DNA from: Dryocosmus kuriphilus | Lineage: Eukaryota > Arthropoda > Insecta > Hymenoptera > Cynipidae | Direction of reading: 5' to 3' | Assembly (NCBI GenBank): GCA_038277395.1 | Contig: CM076190.1 | Coordinates: 187,118,001 to 187,182,000, forward strand | Length of the DNA stretch: 64,000 nucleotides | Shown: positions 23,286 through 33,786 of the stretch, piece by piece | Position numbering within the stretch: position 1 is the stretch's first letter | Layout: every line of letters begins with the position of its first letter | Notes under the pieces: model-generated | Seen by the model: the letters and a program-made list of their open reading frames with translations, nothing else | Database searches by the model: none | What the model was told of the DNA's origin: nothing | Program-made: the position numbers and the translations under genes

Positions 23286-23817
23286 TCATAAATAGAATTT
23301 TTTCAAAAACTCATCCTCTATTTTTTCGCCATTTCTTTGAAGCTCTGGTTTTGAAGATACTTCAAATAACCAACTTGTTGAAGCCTTCACTTCATAAATT
23401 TGAGTGTTCAAGGGAATGGGTCGCGCGTATACAACGGATCCATATTCGTCATATACACAGGCTTCTTTTTGCTTTTCTGGTGAATTGGCAACTTCTTCTT
23501 CCTCGTCTTCACCTACATTTTTTCTTTTAGTGTCCTCCATTCTTTTGTAATAGTCAATACTATTTTGTATCTGAAGTTCTGATCCATCCGACGACATAAT
23601 TTCTAATTTTATCCAAGAACGATGCAGGAAATTTTTTGTAATTTGCTGCGCTGCTTTTCTGACAGCACCTATCGAAAAATCTGTAATCCTATCCATAAAT
23701 AATGTTTCTAGTCCCTTCTTTCGTAGTTCAAGCAAATTTTCTGTAAACTTCTCCCAAGCAATCGAGCAATTAATCTGCTTGGATATGTAGTTATATCCGG
23801 TTCGTATGAAATATTTT
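23286..23817 (-). CDS. Unrecognised protein, intact 3'-terminal exon
   Basis: On the minus strand a ~177-codon frame follows a good splice acceptor ('aatttgttgcag', AG at 23819-23818) and ends at a stop at 23286. It has an aromatic/basic N-terminal part (KYFIRTGYNYISKQINCS), a helical middle (MDRITDFSIGAVRKAAQQITKNFLHRSWIKLEI), an acidic linker (GEDEEEEVANSPEKQKE), and a C-terminal part with VYARPIPLNTQIYEVKAS. No stop or frameshift interrupts it, unlike neighbouring transposon sequence. I do not recognise the family. The upstream exon may be at 24042-24215. It could be a host gene or the terminal exon of an unfamiliar transposon gene. Confidence 0.5.
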
Positions 23818-24041
23818 CTGCAACAAATTATATTATTCATATTAATATTAAGAGAACGAATGAATAATCGAGAATAAGCGAATATATAAGATTATTTAAT
23901 ATAAATGTCTATAAAGGCTATGAATATAGATGTACGTGTTGCATTTTAAAAGAAGTAGTTTTGCCATGTTGGCGGCTGCGGTACTAGTATTATGAAAGCC
24001 GATTATCAATTCCCGCCGTTTCATCTTCAAAGCGAAGTTCT

Positions 24042-24215
24042 TCAACTTCTTTCCATTGCTTGACGAATATCAGATCTAAGCATTTTGTTTGCTGAAGGAG
24101 TGGATTGAGATAAAGAATCCATATCTGAGTAATACTTAGACTCAGTCAACTCTTTCAGAAGGCTTTCTAAACCTTCGTCGTTGTGTATCTGAGTATCACA
24201 TTCTGACAAAACTAC
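24042..24215 (-). CDS. Possible upstream exon of the 23286-23817 gene
   Basis: After the acceptor 'tttgaatttcag' (AG at 24217-24216) the minus strand reads VVLSECDTQIHNDEGLESLLKELTESKYYSDMDSLS, an acidic, serine-rich stretch. It ends at a stop after IRQAMERS, or continues as KQWKEVEELRFEDETAGID in a shifted frame. No clear donor site joins it to the next exon, so the link is only positional. Confidence 0.3.
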   Translation of the reverse strand, partial: VVLSECDTQIHNDEGLESLLKELTESKYYSDMDSLSQSTPSANKMLRSDIRQAMERS

Positions 24216-24797
24216 CTGAAATTCAAACATAAATAAATATACTCAAATTTTTGTATAGAAAATTATAGATAATATTGTGATTAAAATTATTATTATGTGG
24301 CCCACCTCTTCCAACAGGTACTCGTAACCCGGTGCTTCGCTACTAAACACGGTCGCGAACGCGGCAAGTGCTCAGTAGATTCGTTGTTGTCAGATGTCAT
24401 TTTGCAAATCATTTTGCTTGTGCATTCGTCAAGTAAATCAAATAATCCTGCTCTGGACCAGGAAGCGTCGCAGCTTTTTCTCAAGCGTAAAGGGATTCCT
24501 GAAGTAAGAGGAGTTATTTTGAATTGAGGAAATTCATAAATGCCTCAGACGTGGCTCAAAGAGTCACTGCATAAACAGTGACCCCCGTCAGGCAACATTA
24601 TCAAAGACACAAAGAATCACTGCTTGTTGTTTTTTTTTTTTTATACAAACAGTGACCCCTGTCAGGTAGCGTCACCCCATACACCCTTCCTCCATTCTTA
24701 ATGGTCAATCAAAACAAAATATCAAGCGATACCTATCCCAGATTCCAAGGGGGCAAAAGCACTCCCCTCAGACATCTGAGGAAAACGATTCTATACA

Positions 24798-24828
<31 letters not shown>

Positions 24829-24829
<1 letters not shown>

Positions 24830-25767
24830 CGAGATGTGATCAAAAAGTAAGGTGACTTTTTATTTTTATCAAAAAATCTTTATTTATTCATCAATATTGA
24901 TGTTGTCCCCTTCAAAGTAAGCCCCCTCGGATATAATACATTTGTGCCAGCGCTTTTTCCAATCCTCAAAGCATTTCTGATAAGCACTTTTTGGTATAGC
25001 CTTCAGCTCTTCCAGCGATGCGGTCTTTATCTCCTCAATCGTTGCAAAACGCCGTCCTTTCATGGATCTTTTCAGTTTTGGAAGCAGTAAAAAGTCGTAT
25101 GGAGCAAAATCTGGTGAATACGGTGGCTAAGGCATGATTATGGTGTTGTTATTGGCCAAAAAATTACCAGCAAGCAATGACGTGTAAGCTGGCGCATTAT
25201 CGTGGTTCCGGAAGAAACTTCGCTGACACACGTCTCATGCCCAAAATTTACACTAAAATTGCTTGGCGCGAACCAAACGAGATGCCGACATCATCAGCAA
25301 CTTCTCTAATGATAATTCGACGATTCGCCATCACTATTTTCTTCACTTCTTCAACGTTTTCATCAGTTGTTGACGTGCTGTGACGTCCAGGGCGAGCTTC
25401 GTCATCAACATCTTCTCGGCCATCCGAAAGAGCTTGTACCATTTATAAAAATTATTTTTACTCAAAGTACACTCACAGTATGCCACTGTCAACATTTCAA
25501 GTGTTTTGGAGCACTTAATTCCATTTTTTACACAAAATGTGATGCAAATTCTTTGATCCATTTTTTTCGAGAGCAGAAAATCGCTTAGCACGCAAAACAC
25601 TTCTAACCTTTATGCCTCTCACAAACAAACAAAAAATGCTATATAGCTGAAAAATGTGCACATATGTTTGGGACGAGTGTACCAATGGAACAAAAAAAGA
25701 AAATGAATATAGACTTTACGCATCCCGCAAAATTAAAAAGTCACCTTACTTTTTAATCACACCTCGT
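24829..25767 (-). mobile_element. Mariner element, internally deleted (939 bp)
   Basis: The termini are 29-bp inverted repeats beginning ACGAGATGTGATCAAAAAGTA on the left and, in reverse complement, ACGAGGTGTGATTAAAAAGTA on the right (two mismatches). A TA precedes the left end, next to an (AT)n run. Minus-strand coding remnants are RICITFCVKNGIKCSKTLEML near the N-terminus (~25560), then DEARPGRHSTSTTDENVEEVKKIVMANRR (the helix-turn-helix linker). Much of the catalytic domain is missing: after GISFGSRQAIL homology jumps to sequence matching the far C-terminal part (~24900-25200). The element lies inside the 3' UTR of LINE copy 2. Confidence 0.8.
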
Positions 25768-26034
25768 ATATACCGTTTCGAGCAGTGTACGATACACACG
25801 ACTTCACAAGCGTACACGGACATAAACTACACGACAGCGAAACAATAGTAATAATAACATTAATAAAAACAACAACAAGAAATTACAAGAAACTATTTAC
25901 AATTCAATAAAACAAAACAACCAAACGGCTAAAATGAAGTTAAAATTAATTGTAAAAAAAAAATTAAAATGCTTACGGTGGCTTCGTCAAACCCTCCCCC
26001 GTATATGCGGGATAGCCTTGCTTACAGAAGGCGA

Positions 26035-26860
26035 TTAGCCGCTATCATTGTTAACGCCCAGAAAACTCCGGACCATGCGGCAGGTGTTAAGCAATATCGC
26101 CTTCTGTATAAGATGTAAAAATTTCCCAGCTCCCATGTCTTCCAAGTGCTGTATGCATCTCACGTGAACGGTCCTGTGGAGGAGATTACGACCGGGTGAA
26201 GGATGATCTTCTTCACTCTCCACGCGGCCATGATCTCCTGCCTTAACTCCGCATATTTCTGGATCTTCTAAGTATATCAGAGTTGAATATTGTGATTTAA
26301 GGGAACATTAATGTCAATAATTCTGACATGGTCATCGTGTTTGCTGGAGAGAGGACGTCTGGTATATTATGCCTGACCAGATGGTCGTTCAGGGTAGTCC
26401 TGTTCCAGTAAAGGAGATGGTGTTCGTTCTCTACTACTCTTACAGGGGAGTATTTGTAGTAAGGCTTACATTCCTCTAACAAACCAAGATTTAGAGCGAT
26501 CTTTTGGTGGATAATCCCAGCAGCATCATTGTATCTACGGATACATTCTTGCGAGGCAAGAATCGTACATCCATCAATGATATGCACGATTGTCTCATGT
26601 GGACTTCCACAGAGGTGGCACTTATCAATAGCCGCCTCAATATTGAGGACGTATTTTTGATAAATCCTCGTATTCATCATTCCATCTTGTACAGCAATAA
26701 CGAACCCCTCAGTTTCCGGAAACAGTGCCCCTGGTTCAGACAGAGGTTTGAAGCATCGGTATCCACACATGGAAGACCTAGTACTTGAGGTTGCTTTCCA
26801 TGCAGTTTCCTGCCGCGCTATTGAGCATTAAGATGTTCAACAGTTAGGTGTCCGATTTTG
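26035..26860 (-). pseudogene. LINE C-terminal domain (zinc knuckle and endonuclease), copy 2
   Basis: The minus frame 26770-26297 carries ETEGFVIAVQDGMMNTR, a CCHC knuckle (CHLCGSPHETIVHIIDGC) and LLYWNRTTLNDHLVRHNIPDVL, the start of a restriction-like endonuclease. The end of that domain continues in another frame to 26035 (HVRCIQHLEDMGAGKFLHLIQKAILLNTCR). Frameshifts break it near 26300. It is about 80% like copy 1 by eye. Confidence 0.7.
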
Positions 26861-26893
26861 GTAATCGGCAACTGCAAGCTTCAGAGGAGTGTG

Positions 26894-29150
26894 CATTATT
26901 ATTATTATTATTATTATGGGCCCACCTCCTCCCACAGGTACTCATGACCCGGTACTTCGCTACCAAACACGGTCGCGAACGCGGCAAGTGCTTAGTAGAT
27001 TCGTTTGTGTCAGATGCGGTTTCAAAAATTATTCTGCTTCCGCATTCGTCAAATAATTAGGATAATCCTGCTCTGGACCATGAAGCATCGCAGCTTTTGC
27101 TCAGGCGTAAAGTGATGCCTGAAGTATGAGGTGTTTTTCTGAATTAAGGAAATTCACAAATGTATCAAACAGACGCCCGAAGAACCATTGCTCGTTTTTT
27201 TTTTTTTTTTTTTTTAAACAAAAAATGCTCCCTTACAGGCAACATTATCAGACATTTGTCCTCAATTTTTTTTAGTGTTATAAATTTCAAGCGATATTGC
27301 TTATCCCAGATGCCAAGGGGGCAAAAGCACTCCCCAAAGAGAGAGATAGCGAGAGAGAGAAAGTCAGAGACATACCCGGGAATGGAAACCAGAGCATTCG
27401 TCAAGATTTTTTAAACCAGCATCTGAGACAAACGACTTAATTAATACAATAATATTTCGAGCGGTGGACAACACACATAACTTCACAAACGTACACGGAC
27501 ATACACGGCACGATAGCGAACATAATAATAATGATAATAACAAGAACAAAAATAAATATAAGTCACAAGACATGATAATAAAACTAAATAAAACTCTGTG
27601 AAAAAAAATTTTTTTAATATTAGAAATGCATAACGTGGGGTTGTCAACATTTAAAGTGTAAGTGTACGGGAGGGTAGCTTTTTTACAGAAGACGATTAGC
27701 CGCTATCATTGGTAACGCCCATAAAACTCCGGATGATGCGGCAGGTGTTAAGCAATATCGCCTTCTGTATAAGATGTAAAAATTTCCCAGCTCCCAGGCC
27801 TTCCAAGTGCTGGATGCATCTCACGTGAACGTTCCCTGTGGAGGAGATTACTACCGGGTGAAGAGTGACCTTCTTCACCCTCCACACGGCCATGATCTCC
27901 TGCCGCAACTCCACATACTTCTGGATTTTCTCAGTGTATCGAAGTTGGATATTGTGGTTTAACGGAACACTAATGTCAATAATTCTGACATGTTGCTCAT
28001 GTTTGTTCCACCAGAGGACGTCTGGGCGATTATGCCTGACCAGGTGGTCTGTCAGGATAGACCTGTCCCAGTAGAGGAGATGATGTTCGTTCTCTAGTAC
28101 TCTTACAGGGGAGTATTTATAATAAGGCTTACGTTTCTCTAGCAAACCGAGATTTAGATCAATCTGTTGGTGGATAATCCCTGCAGCATCATTGTGTCTG
28201 CGGGTATATTCTTGCGAGGCAAGCATCGTACAACCATCAATGTTGTGATCGATTGTCTCATTTGGATTACCACAGAGGCGGCATTTATCAATGACGGCCT
28301 TAAAATTGAGGACATGCTTTTGGTAGTTCCTCGTGTTCATTACTCCATCTTGGATAGCAATAACGAACCCCTCCGTTTCCGGAAAGATTTCTCCCCGCTT
28401 TAGCCAGAGGTTTGAAGCATTAGCATCTACGCATGGAAGATCTAGTATTTGAGGGTGCTTTCCATGCAGTTACTTACCACGCCATTGAGCATTATGTTGT
28501 TCAACAGTTGGGTGTCCGATGTTTCGGTAATCAGCAACTGCAAGCTTAATAGGAGTGTACAGGTCTACTCTACAGATGTAGTCGTAGAGCGGGATATTCG
28601 TCCTGTTGAGGAAGTATTCGCGTAGCTGTGTAACCTGTGAGTCACAGAGCCGTCGAACGTCCGAAACCCCTCTACCCCCAAGCTTGCGTGGTAGGACTAT
28701 TCTCTCCACAGCCGTCCTCTCCTGATGCATCTGATGCTCAGACATTTTCACGCGGTTGATTCGGTTTAAAGCCTCAAGATCTGTTTCAGACCACAATAAT
28801 AACCCAAAGGAGTATGTTAGGAGAGGGATAGCAAAGGTGTTAATTGCTTTGGTGATGTTCTTAGCAGTGAGATTGGTAGACATGATCGAACTCAGTCGTC
28901 TCGAAAAGGAAGTCTTAAGTGCCCTTTTCATTGCAGGCAGGAGTGGTCCTCTTGCCTGAAATATACCGAGATACCTGTACGACTCCCCAACAATCATCGT
29001 CTGTATTAGATCATGATCATCCGCCTCCAGTGGTGTGATCATCTGTCCACGGGATAAAGTTGGTACAGGACTCATCCACTTCTGCTCCTTCTGCCCAGAA
29101 GGTAAGCAAGAGTGGGAATTTCTTTGCGAGGTGACTGCGCTGAACACAGT
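26894..29150 (-). mobile_element. R2/R4-like LINE, copy 1, 5'-truncated
   Basis: The minus-strand element ends at 26894-26917 in an (ATA)n tail, typical of LINEs that prime on the target. The 3' UTR runs 26918-27690, with a (GA)n run near 27345 and a poly-T run at 27196-27212. Coding sequence covers 27696-29147. Homology to RT ends at about 29150, so the N-terminal zinc fingers and most of RT are missing. Confidence 0.7.
27696..29147 (-). pseudogene. LINE RT thumb, zinc knuckle and endonuclease, copy 1
   Basis: This is one continuous minus-strand reading of ~484 codons, interrupted only by a TAA at 28472-28470. The first part has the end of RT and thumb (GESYRYLGIFQARG, INTFAIPLLTYSFGLLLWSETDLEALNR, RKLGGRGVSDVRRLCDSQVTQLR). 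The second has the CCHC knuckle CRLCGNPNETIDHNIDGC, and RPDVLWWNKHEQHVRIIDISVP with the Asp and Ile-Asp-Ile expected of the restriction-like endonuclease of R2/R4-type LINEs. It ends LNTCRIIRSFMG. Such endonucleases nick the target so RT can prime. The placement in R2 versus R4/Dong is uncertain. Confidence 0.75.
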
Positions 29151-29440
29151 TATTTATATTTCGCACATATCGCGGATGTTCTTACGCGGCGAGCGAAAGT
29201 TTTGAAGGTGGAAAGCTCACACCTTTGGATGCTTCTTTAGAGCTACCAATCCAGATATTACATATTACAAGGCACATTGTTGACGGACCAGATGTAGTAC
29301 CCCAAGAAGTACTGCCTTTTGCATATGGCTTGCAATGCTCGAAGCTTGAAGTTGACAAGCCGGGATCTTTTTTAGTTGGATTAAGAAGGAAGCCTTCATA
29401 CCTCCAAATTATTATTATTATTGTTATCATTATTACTAGG
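29151..29440 (+). repeat. Unplaced transposon fragment ending in (ATT)n
   Basis: A more GC-balanced block ends in 'aaattattattattattgttatcattattac' (29405-29438). This looks like a plus-oriented LINE-type 3' tail. No protein motif was recognised. Confidence 0.3.
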
Positions 29441-30329
29441 TAACTAAAGCAATAATTATGAAAACTTACTGAATATTCTTCTGTCTCTAGTTGAAAATGT
29501 TTCCTTCTTAAAGCAAGAATTTTAGTCAATGTGTTTCATGTAATGAAAATCTATTTTCTTCTGACTCCACCAATTGTCTGAAATATGGGCATCTTACTGA
29601 AAAATATGTAATCATAACATTAATTTTTTACGTAAATTTTACTTTTGAATAGCAAGTTTATTTTTAAGAGATAATCACATTTTTAGTTCTGGAATTACTA
29701 TTCTGGTTAAAATATCCTTGACTAGTTAATCAGGGTATTCACTTATCGGGAAAAGCGGTAAATAACCGGGAATTGAAATCTTTCCTGTATACAAAGTCCG
29801 ATTGGGAATCGTATTTATAATTTTAAAAAAATGGTAAAACCGTCGTATTAATCAATATAGAACAAATAAATTTCAATTTCAGTGCTTGCTATTTAAAATG
29901 ATATAAACGGATGGTGCAATTCAAAATGAGCGCGCGCGTAACTATCGATACAATTATTATGATATGAACATTCATGAGATTAAATGTGTAAAAACATAGA
30001 ATAATCTAAAACCCACGTTTGCAAAAGTTCAAGGTCGAGATTACCTCATCATTTTCACCTGAAACACTTTTTACCCTTTGTATTTTCTGCGCAAAGAAAA
30101 AACAAAACTGAAGAAGTCGTACAATTCTTGCAGCACTATGTACATTGAAGAATTGTAAAACCGATAACATTGTTGAAATTGTGCGATTATGGCAGAAACA
30201 AATTTATGAAGTACAAATATCTCAGTCACACACCGAAAGCTTATCCTTATACTGAAACATATTGTAGAATAATTGTTAGTTACATTCTCGTCGAAATTCT
30301 CTATAAGTGAGTTTTCTTCTTTTGGAAAA
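29441..30329. other. AT-rich, no gene recognised; upstream region of the next gene
   Basis: Only featureless short frames. The last ~45 bp before 30330 ('gttagttacattctcgtcgaaattctctataagtgag') resemble the sequence just before 54811 and are probably 5' UTR. Confidence 0.35.
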
Positions 30330-30960
30330 ATGAGAATTATTATCGGTACTCTATTCTTCGTTTTGTTGGTTTTCCTTGAACCAGTTGGTAAATATAATAT
30401 ATTGAACTTTTTAATGAAACTTTCATTCTTATCCAAGCGTGTTGTAGGAAATTCTCTTTTATGTTATTGTCTTATTAATATCATTTTTCAGGTGTATTAA
30501 CTTTCTAACCTGGTTAAAAGTATTTAAGAATATTAACAGTTAAACAATTTCTTTAAAATGATTTAATTATTTATTAAAGAATATATTCGATTTAAATACT
30601 AGGAATTATTTATTCCTATTTTTTCTTACAGAATTACCCTTCCCTCTGCTTAGAAAATCGACGCCAGTTTGTCCTGATCCTCTTTCAATTAGTGTTAATA
30701 TGGTCCAAGGCATGTCTGGAGGAAATATTGAATTAAGAGGGGTTTATAAAGCGGGAATAGAGGATGGATACATCTTTGGAGCAGTCATGGGTATACAAAG
30801 CAGGTTGTTCCCATTTTTTATTCCTGCAATCGGAAGGGTCAAAATTCACCTGGGTAACCTTAGTACTAAAAAAATAGTAGATTCGGACCCTGTGAGGCGT
30901 CACTACTACAAATCCTATTTTGGGAAGAGTATTGTAATCATTGTTGAGGATCAAGAGTAA
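30330..30960 (+). CDS. Small secreted protein, two exons, intact (128 aa)
   Basis: Exon 1 is 30330-30387 (58 bp): ATG followed by a 19-residue signal-like leader (MRIIIGTLFFVLLVFLEPV). The donor is ttg|gtaaat, and the acceptor 'ttttcttacag' ends at 30631. Exon 2 is 30632-30960; joining in phase 1 gives one open frame of 128 codons to a TAA. The mature part starts around ELPFPLLRKSTP. It has a single Cys, is rich in Gly/Ile/Val (VQGMSGGNIELRGVYKAGIE, IFGAVMGIQSRLFPFF), and ends in KSIVIIVEDQE. I do not recognise the family. Lack of damage, clean splice sites and a leader shared with 54811-55063 suggest a live host gene for a secreted product such as a venom, salivary or immune peptide; that role is inference. 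Confidence 0.65.
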
Positions 30961-32220
30961 CTTCGTGACTAATCATTTATTGAAAAATTTAGGTGCGTTC
31001 TTTGTACATTTTTAAAAACTTGAGGGTACATTTTCAGGGGATAAAATTTCAGAATTTAAAATTCAATTTATAAACCACTGCACTCCCATCGAGTATGTTT
31101 ATAGCCCCATATAACTTGATTTAATTTGTAAAAATTACTTATTAATTTTTTTTTTATTTTCTTTTTCGAAACTTTAACGTCTGAAAATAAGAAAATCTTT
31201 TAGTCAAAGGAATGGTTTGAGTTCCCAAATTTTTCTCCAAGAAAAACCCCTATGTTCTTTATTGTTATTATATTCAAAATATATTATTGTTCAGATGTCG
31301 AAACAAATTATGTATGTTTTATTTTAAGACTTGTTATTTTTTTAACACCACCTAAGAATTCCATATTTAAACATTTTTAAACATATATATATTGTATAAA
31401 TTAAATAATTACACTTTTTAAGCTATATGAGAAAAATACAAATTTGTAATGCGTACCTGAATTTATGTTCCTTTTATTTTCAAAATTTTTATTTGTTGTG
31501 TTATTTAAAGTATATTTTAGGTGGAACCATAATTGATTCTCGTGCTGGTCGTCATTTGTTTCCAACGCAAAGAACTTCAAGCTTTACAAAAAATGTTATC
31601 TTAATGTTATCACTATTCGTTGTTTATGCTTCTGGCTGAACATGACTCATAAAGTTACCATATTTCTCCACTTGATGCTAATCAAAATTTACGACTAGTG
31701 AGGCTGTTGATAAAAGACTTTTTTTGCTTCAATGATTAAAACACACGTAATACGTTTATTGCATAAAGTAAAACTTTCCTAACTTCATAAAGTTGTTTTT
31801 TTGACGTTTGGAAATTGATTTTGAAAAGATCTGTTTTATCTTTAAGGTGAGGGTAGGCGAAAGTTTGTGTTAAAAACGTTAAATGTAACATATGATAAAA
31901 AGGAACATCTACGGTCAAAATTTTTTGTAGATTTTCATGTTGACAATTATGAAAACGATTAAAATTTAACATTTTTAGGTTATATGTGTCGATTCAAAAG
32001 TATGGTTTATGAAGATCCGTCATGTTGTACTATGTATATATTATGTATATCCTCGTTTCGACAATAGCTTTTCAACTGAATTCAAGAAAACTAAAAACGT
32101 TTTAATAAATTACTTTAATATTTTCTTGTTTAAGTGACACAATTTAAGAATTGTAGTAAATATGATACACTAGAAAGTGCCCGGAAAGTATAATACATTA
32201 GTTTAAAAAAATAAAAAAAA
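30961..32220. other. AT-rich, no gene recognised
   Basis: Low-complexity, AT-rich sequence with several short frames lacking features. Nothing recognisable was found on either strand. Confidence 0.35.
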
Positions 32221-33770
32221 TTGTTAAGAAAAATGTTAAAGCTGAGAACAATGAATAAAGTAATTTCGTTCTTTTCTGTCTGTATAGTTATCTCTTATGT
32301 AAATTTTCAGAGCCATTTTCATCTTTTTTGCAATGCGGTGACAGATGACGGGGTATCTCAGAAGCTTGAATTTCCATTAGTGGTGGATGACAAGCGACCC
32401 TTTTATGCTCAATATGCAATTTGCAATAATAGATCATGTTTTTTTAAGTCTATGGGCTGCACTGCGCTTAAAAGTCATTCGAAAAGTAAAAAAAATCAGG
32501 AATTAATAGCGTTTGCTTAGAAGTCAGCGCCTATTCCAGCCTTATTTTCATCTACTTCTAACAAAGAGCAGCCCCTTTTATTCGCTGCTAAATCTGTGAT
32601 TCCATCAGAGCCGTATAATTCTTCTGTATCCACTCCATCGCCTGGAAATTGTTCAAGAGATAGTAGATTGTTTATTATTAGTTGTCGAAACATTTAATTG
32701 ACTTTTACGTAATCAAAGATACCGTGACCGAACCTGGATTTTTATAATATGGTGTATAGAAACAGTGATGAATCGCAACTCTCGACGTACTGCAGAAAGC
32801 AAGGTCCTTCTTTTTCAAAGAATGCTTCCTGACAGTGAGGTCGCTAAAAGTATGGGATTGCATGAGAAAAAGATTGCGTATAGTTCGGTTTATTGCATAG
32901 TTCCATTTTTTCAAAAAAAGTCTGGTGAACAAAGGTAAAAAAGTAGAACAAAGTTTTATTCGCTTTGACGAGGCTTTGAATAAAATAGCCCAGAAAAATC
33001 GAATGGATGTAAACGTAAGCTTTTAGGGCAATTTTAAGAATCACTTCTGTTCTTGAAACTTGACGTCCACTCTCCTTAATCATACCATAGAGACCGATGG
33101 CATTAAGGGATTTAAAACAGCACTAGGAGAAATCGATCTGCAGAGAATCTTACAGGTGTAGCTCGATGGTCCGAACGTCAATCGGAAGTTCATTCCACTC
33201 CTTATTCTCCACAATTGTTAGAATTACGCTCATGTTGTTTTCATATCGTTCATGGATCATTCAAGATAGGGATCATAAAGTTAATTGGGGCATCGCAAAA
33301 TTCTTAAGAACATCTCACAACTTATTTAAACAAGTACCTGGGCGTAACAGGGACTTCATCGATATTACTGGATCTACAGAATTTCCTCTGGAGTTTTTCC
33401 AGGTACGCTGGATTTATAATTCAAGAGTTGCACGAAGAAAGAGAAGTTTTTTACAGAATTTGACCAAATACGTTGCACATTTACAAGACATGAAGAAAGC
33501 ACTGAGCTGTTATAGTTTTACGATCGTTGTTCAAGCGACAACAAACAACCTGTTACCAGAGAAGCTGCTCTTTTTATAATCTTTATCTGAAGCCTTAGAA
33601 CCATTTCTAACTGAATATCAATCGGATGCTCCATTAGCGCCTTTTTTATTCGACAGTCTGATTCTTTTGTTAAATAATATCATGAGGCGCTTTGTCAATA
33701 AGGACTTAATTGAAAAACGCAGTTACATCGTATTGATATAATGAAAAACTCAGAGAAGCTATATGTTAAC
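32221..33770 (+). pseudogene. BED-finger (hAT-like) transposase relic, N-terminal part
   Basis: Reading across frames: FYAQYAICNNRSCFFKSMGCTALKSHSKSKKNQ (32400-32500), a degraded BED-type zinc finger (C-x2-C spacing altered, LKSH-x-K-x-K-H pattern). Next comes a linker, then QRMLPDSEVAKSM and CIVPFF (~32815-32915). Last is a long frame 33166-33579 with CFHIVHGSFK-like sequence, NWGIAKFLRTSHNLFKQVPGRNRDFI and FFQVRWIYNSRVARR. This matches my memory of a widespread BED-finger transposase-like family with 'G.H..HG' and 'RW.EN' motifs. Stops and frameshifts are common. The protein continues at 35666 after a LINE insertion. Confidence 0.55.
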
Positions 33771-33786
33771 CTTTCTTTTTTGTTCT

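Larger units (their letters stand above)
24290..26893 (-). mobile_element. R2/R4-like LINE, copy 2, with a mariner in its 3' UTR
   Basis: Minus-strand LINE with its coding end at 26035-26860 and 3' UTR running down to 24290. There 'ggcccacctcttccaacaggtactcgtaacccgg' is followed by a short (ATA)n tail. The same ~330-bp 3' UTR block occurs at 26918-27250 in copy 1. Copy 2 breaks off at 26893, right where the 3' tail of copy 1 begins. Confidence 0.7.
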
